DNA of 53,174 nt from Streptomyces wuyuanensis. GTDB lineage: Bacteria > Actinomycetota > Actinomycetes > Streptomycetales > Streptomycetaceae. This document shows, in pieces, positions 52,675 through 53,174 of this stretch. Position numbers and translations under genes: made by a program. Below the pieces are notes generated by a model. That model was not told the origin of the DNA, searched no databases, and saw nothing but the letters and a program-made list of their open reading frames with translations. Position 1 is the first letter of the stretch. Every line of letters starts with the position of its first letter. The stretch lies in NCBI RefSeq assembly GCF_900103455.1, contig NZ_FNHI01000035.1:1-53174 (forward strand). The letters run 5' to 3'.

Positions 52675-53085
52675 GTGAGTCACGCATCGCCCTCGGAAGT
52701 AGTCCGAGACTTCTGTGCAAACTTCGGGCCCACCTACGACGACGCCATCGTCATGTTCAAGCGACTGATCCACTCGAATGTCAGCTGGCAGTCCATCACA
52801 ACCATCGACCACCCCGTGGAAAGCCTCGACGCGATGCTGGAGAACCTGCACCGCGCCCGTGAAACCATGGGGGCGGAACGATTTCGTGTGGACATACATC
52901 ATATCCAGGACAGCGGAGACGTTGTTCTGTTGCACAGGACAGACAATGTCATGGACAAGGACGGCAAGCTGATACATGCGCTCGATATGATGTCGATGTT
53001 CCGTGTGAAATACGGGAAGATATGCTGGTCGCGGGAGTACTTCTTCGACTCGCGCTCTTTTGCCGTGGACTGGGAAAACTACTGA
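52675..53085 (+). CDS. Limonene-epoxide-hydrolase/NTF2-like protein
   Basis: The 136-residue cone-fold protein has VRDFCANFGPTYDDAIVMFK at the start, the R-x-D pair of limonene-1,2-epoxide hydrolase in VVLLHRTDNVMDKDGK, and the closing MMSMFRVKYGKICWSREYFF strand. The usual W-R-D-Y-F has Glu for Asp here, so catalysis is uncertain. A GTG start has AAGGAAG 7-8 bp upstream; the frame is open further but that part overlaps IS debris. Before IS insertion it would have lain close downstream of the dioxygenase-hydrolase-YciI genes. Confidence 0.82.
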   Translation: MSHASPSEVVRDFCANFGPTYDDAIVMFKRLIHSNVSWQSITTIDHPVESLDAMLENLHRARETMGAERFRVDIHHIQDSGDVVLLHRTDNVMDKDGKLIHALDMMSMFRVKYGKICWSREYFFDSRSFAVDWENY

Positions 53086-53113
53086 GGTTGAACTCGTGAT
53101 GTCGCTGGGTTGC

Positions 53114-53174
53114 TCAGGTGGGTTTGATGGTCAGGCCGGTCTCGGCGAGGCAGCCGTCTATGAGGTCGCTGCGG
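53114..53174 (-). CDS. Partial ORF, C-terminus of unidentified protein
   Basis: The minus-strand frame ends RSDLIDGCLAETGLTIKPT-stop at 53114 and runs off the window. The tail looks transposase-like but could not be assigned. Confidence 0.3.
   Translation of the reverse strand, partial: RSDLIDGCLAETGLTIKPT

Overview
The window looks like actinobacterial, most probably Streptomyces, DNA. It is very GC-rich, GTG starts are common, and the gene families are typical of the genus: an hsp18 unit with a RheA-type operator, LLM-class flavin oxidoreductases, CGNR and MarR regulators, HATPase anti-sigma-like proteins, and IS5, IS701, IS110 and ISAs1 relatives. The high density of broken genes and IS debris suggests an accessory region such as a chromosome arm or large plasmid. 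That placement is inferred; no telomere, origin, tRNA or rRNA is visible.

Layout. 0-16 kb is mostly intact. It holds a DUF2267 protein, Hsp18 and its divergent regulator around two RheA-type operators, a secreted barrel protein, an NAD(P)-binding epimerase-like protein, a beta-lactamase-fold serine hydrolase, a membrane protein, a three-gene redox operon (two overlapping LLM flavoproteins plus an F420/NADP-reductase-like protein), and a four-gene operon of membrane protein, DedA, PEP/pyruvate-binding protein and membrane protein. 16-20 kb is decaying: an IS110 fragment, a FAD disulfide oxidoreductase with several frameshifts, a VOC gene broken in a G run, and LLM and MFS scraps. 20.5-25.6 kb carries two MarR regulators, an FMN reductase, DoxX, an IS5 tail, a maleate-isomerase-family protein and a small monooxygenase. 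26-31 kb contains LysR and malic-enzyme pseudogenes, an intact stand-alone KAS III gene and a tight mosaic of IS fragments. 31-34 kb holds an HATPase protein, an alpha/beta hydrolase and a CGNR regulator. 34-38 kb holds IS5, IS30 and IS256 remnants, a TetR regulator, and DUF427 and EgtB remnants. 38.2-40.3 kb is a large intact PNPOx-ferredoxin-reductase fusion. 40.4-43.9 kb is a nested IS5/IS701/IS3 block. 43.9-45.6 kb has small ORFs and a second CGNR regulator. 45.8-48.3 kb is debris. 48.7-53.1 kb is a probable catabolic unit (homogentisate-dioxygenase-like cupin, alpha/beta hydrolase, YciI, LEH/NTF2-like) split by a second IS5 copy.

Three sets of repeated operator-like palindromes tie genes together. 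(1) CTAACC-N18-GGTTAG variants lie at the alpha/beta hydrolase promoter (32.5 kb) and at the promoter of CGNR regulator 1 (33.6 kb). (2) RTCACC-N9-GGTGAC-like elements lie upstream of the VOC gene (two copies, 19.1 kb), upstream of the small ORFs (two copies, 44.7 kb) and against the start codon of CGNR regulator 2 (45.57 kb). (3) A TTG..CGAARCAA element occurs near the LLM operon (11.1 kb), the decayed LLM locus (20.1 kb) and the FMN reductase (two copies, 21.2 kb). These regulons, the 48.7-53.1 kb unit and the 38.2 kb fusion flavoprotein are the most promising leads for undescribed biology. All assignments come from reading sequence and recalled family motifs; no database search was run.
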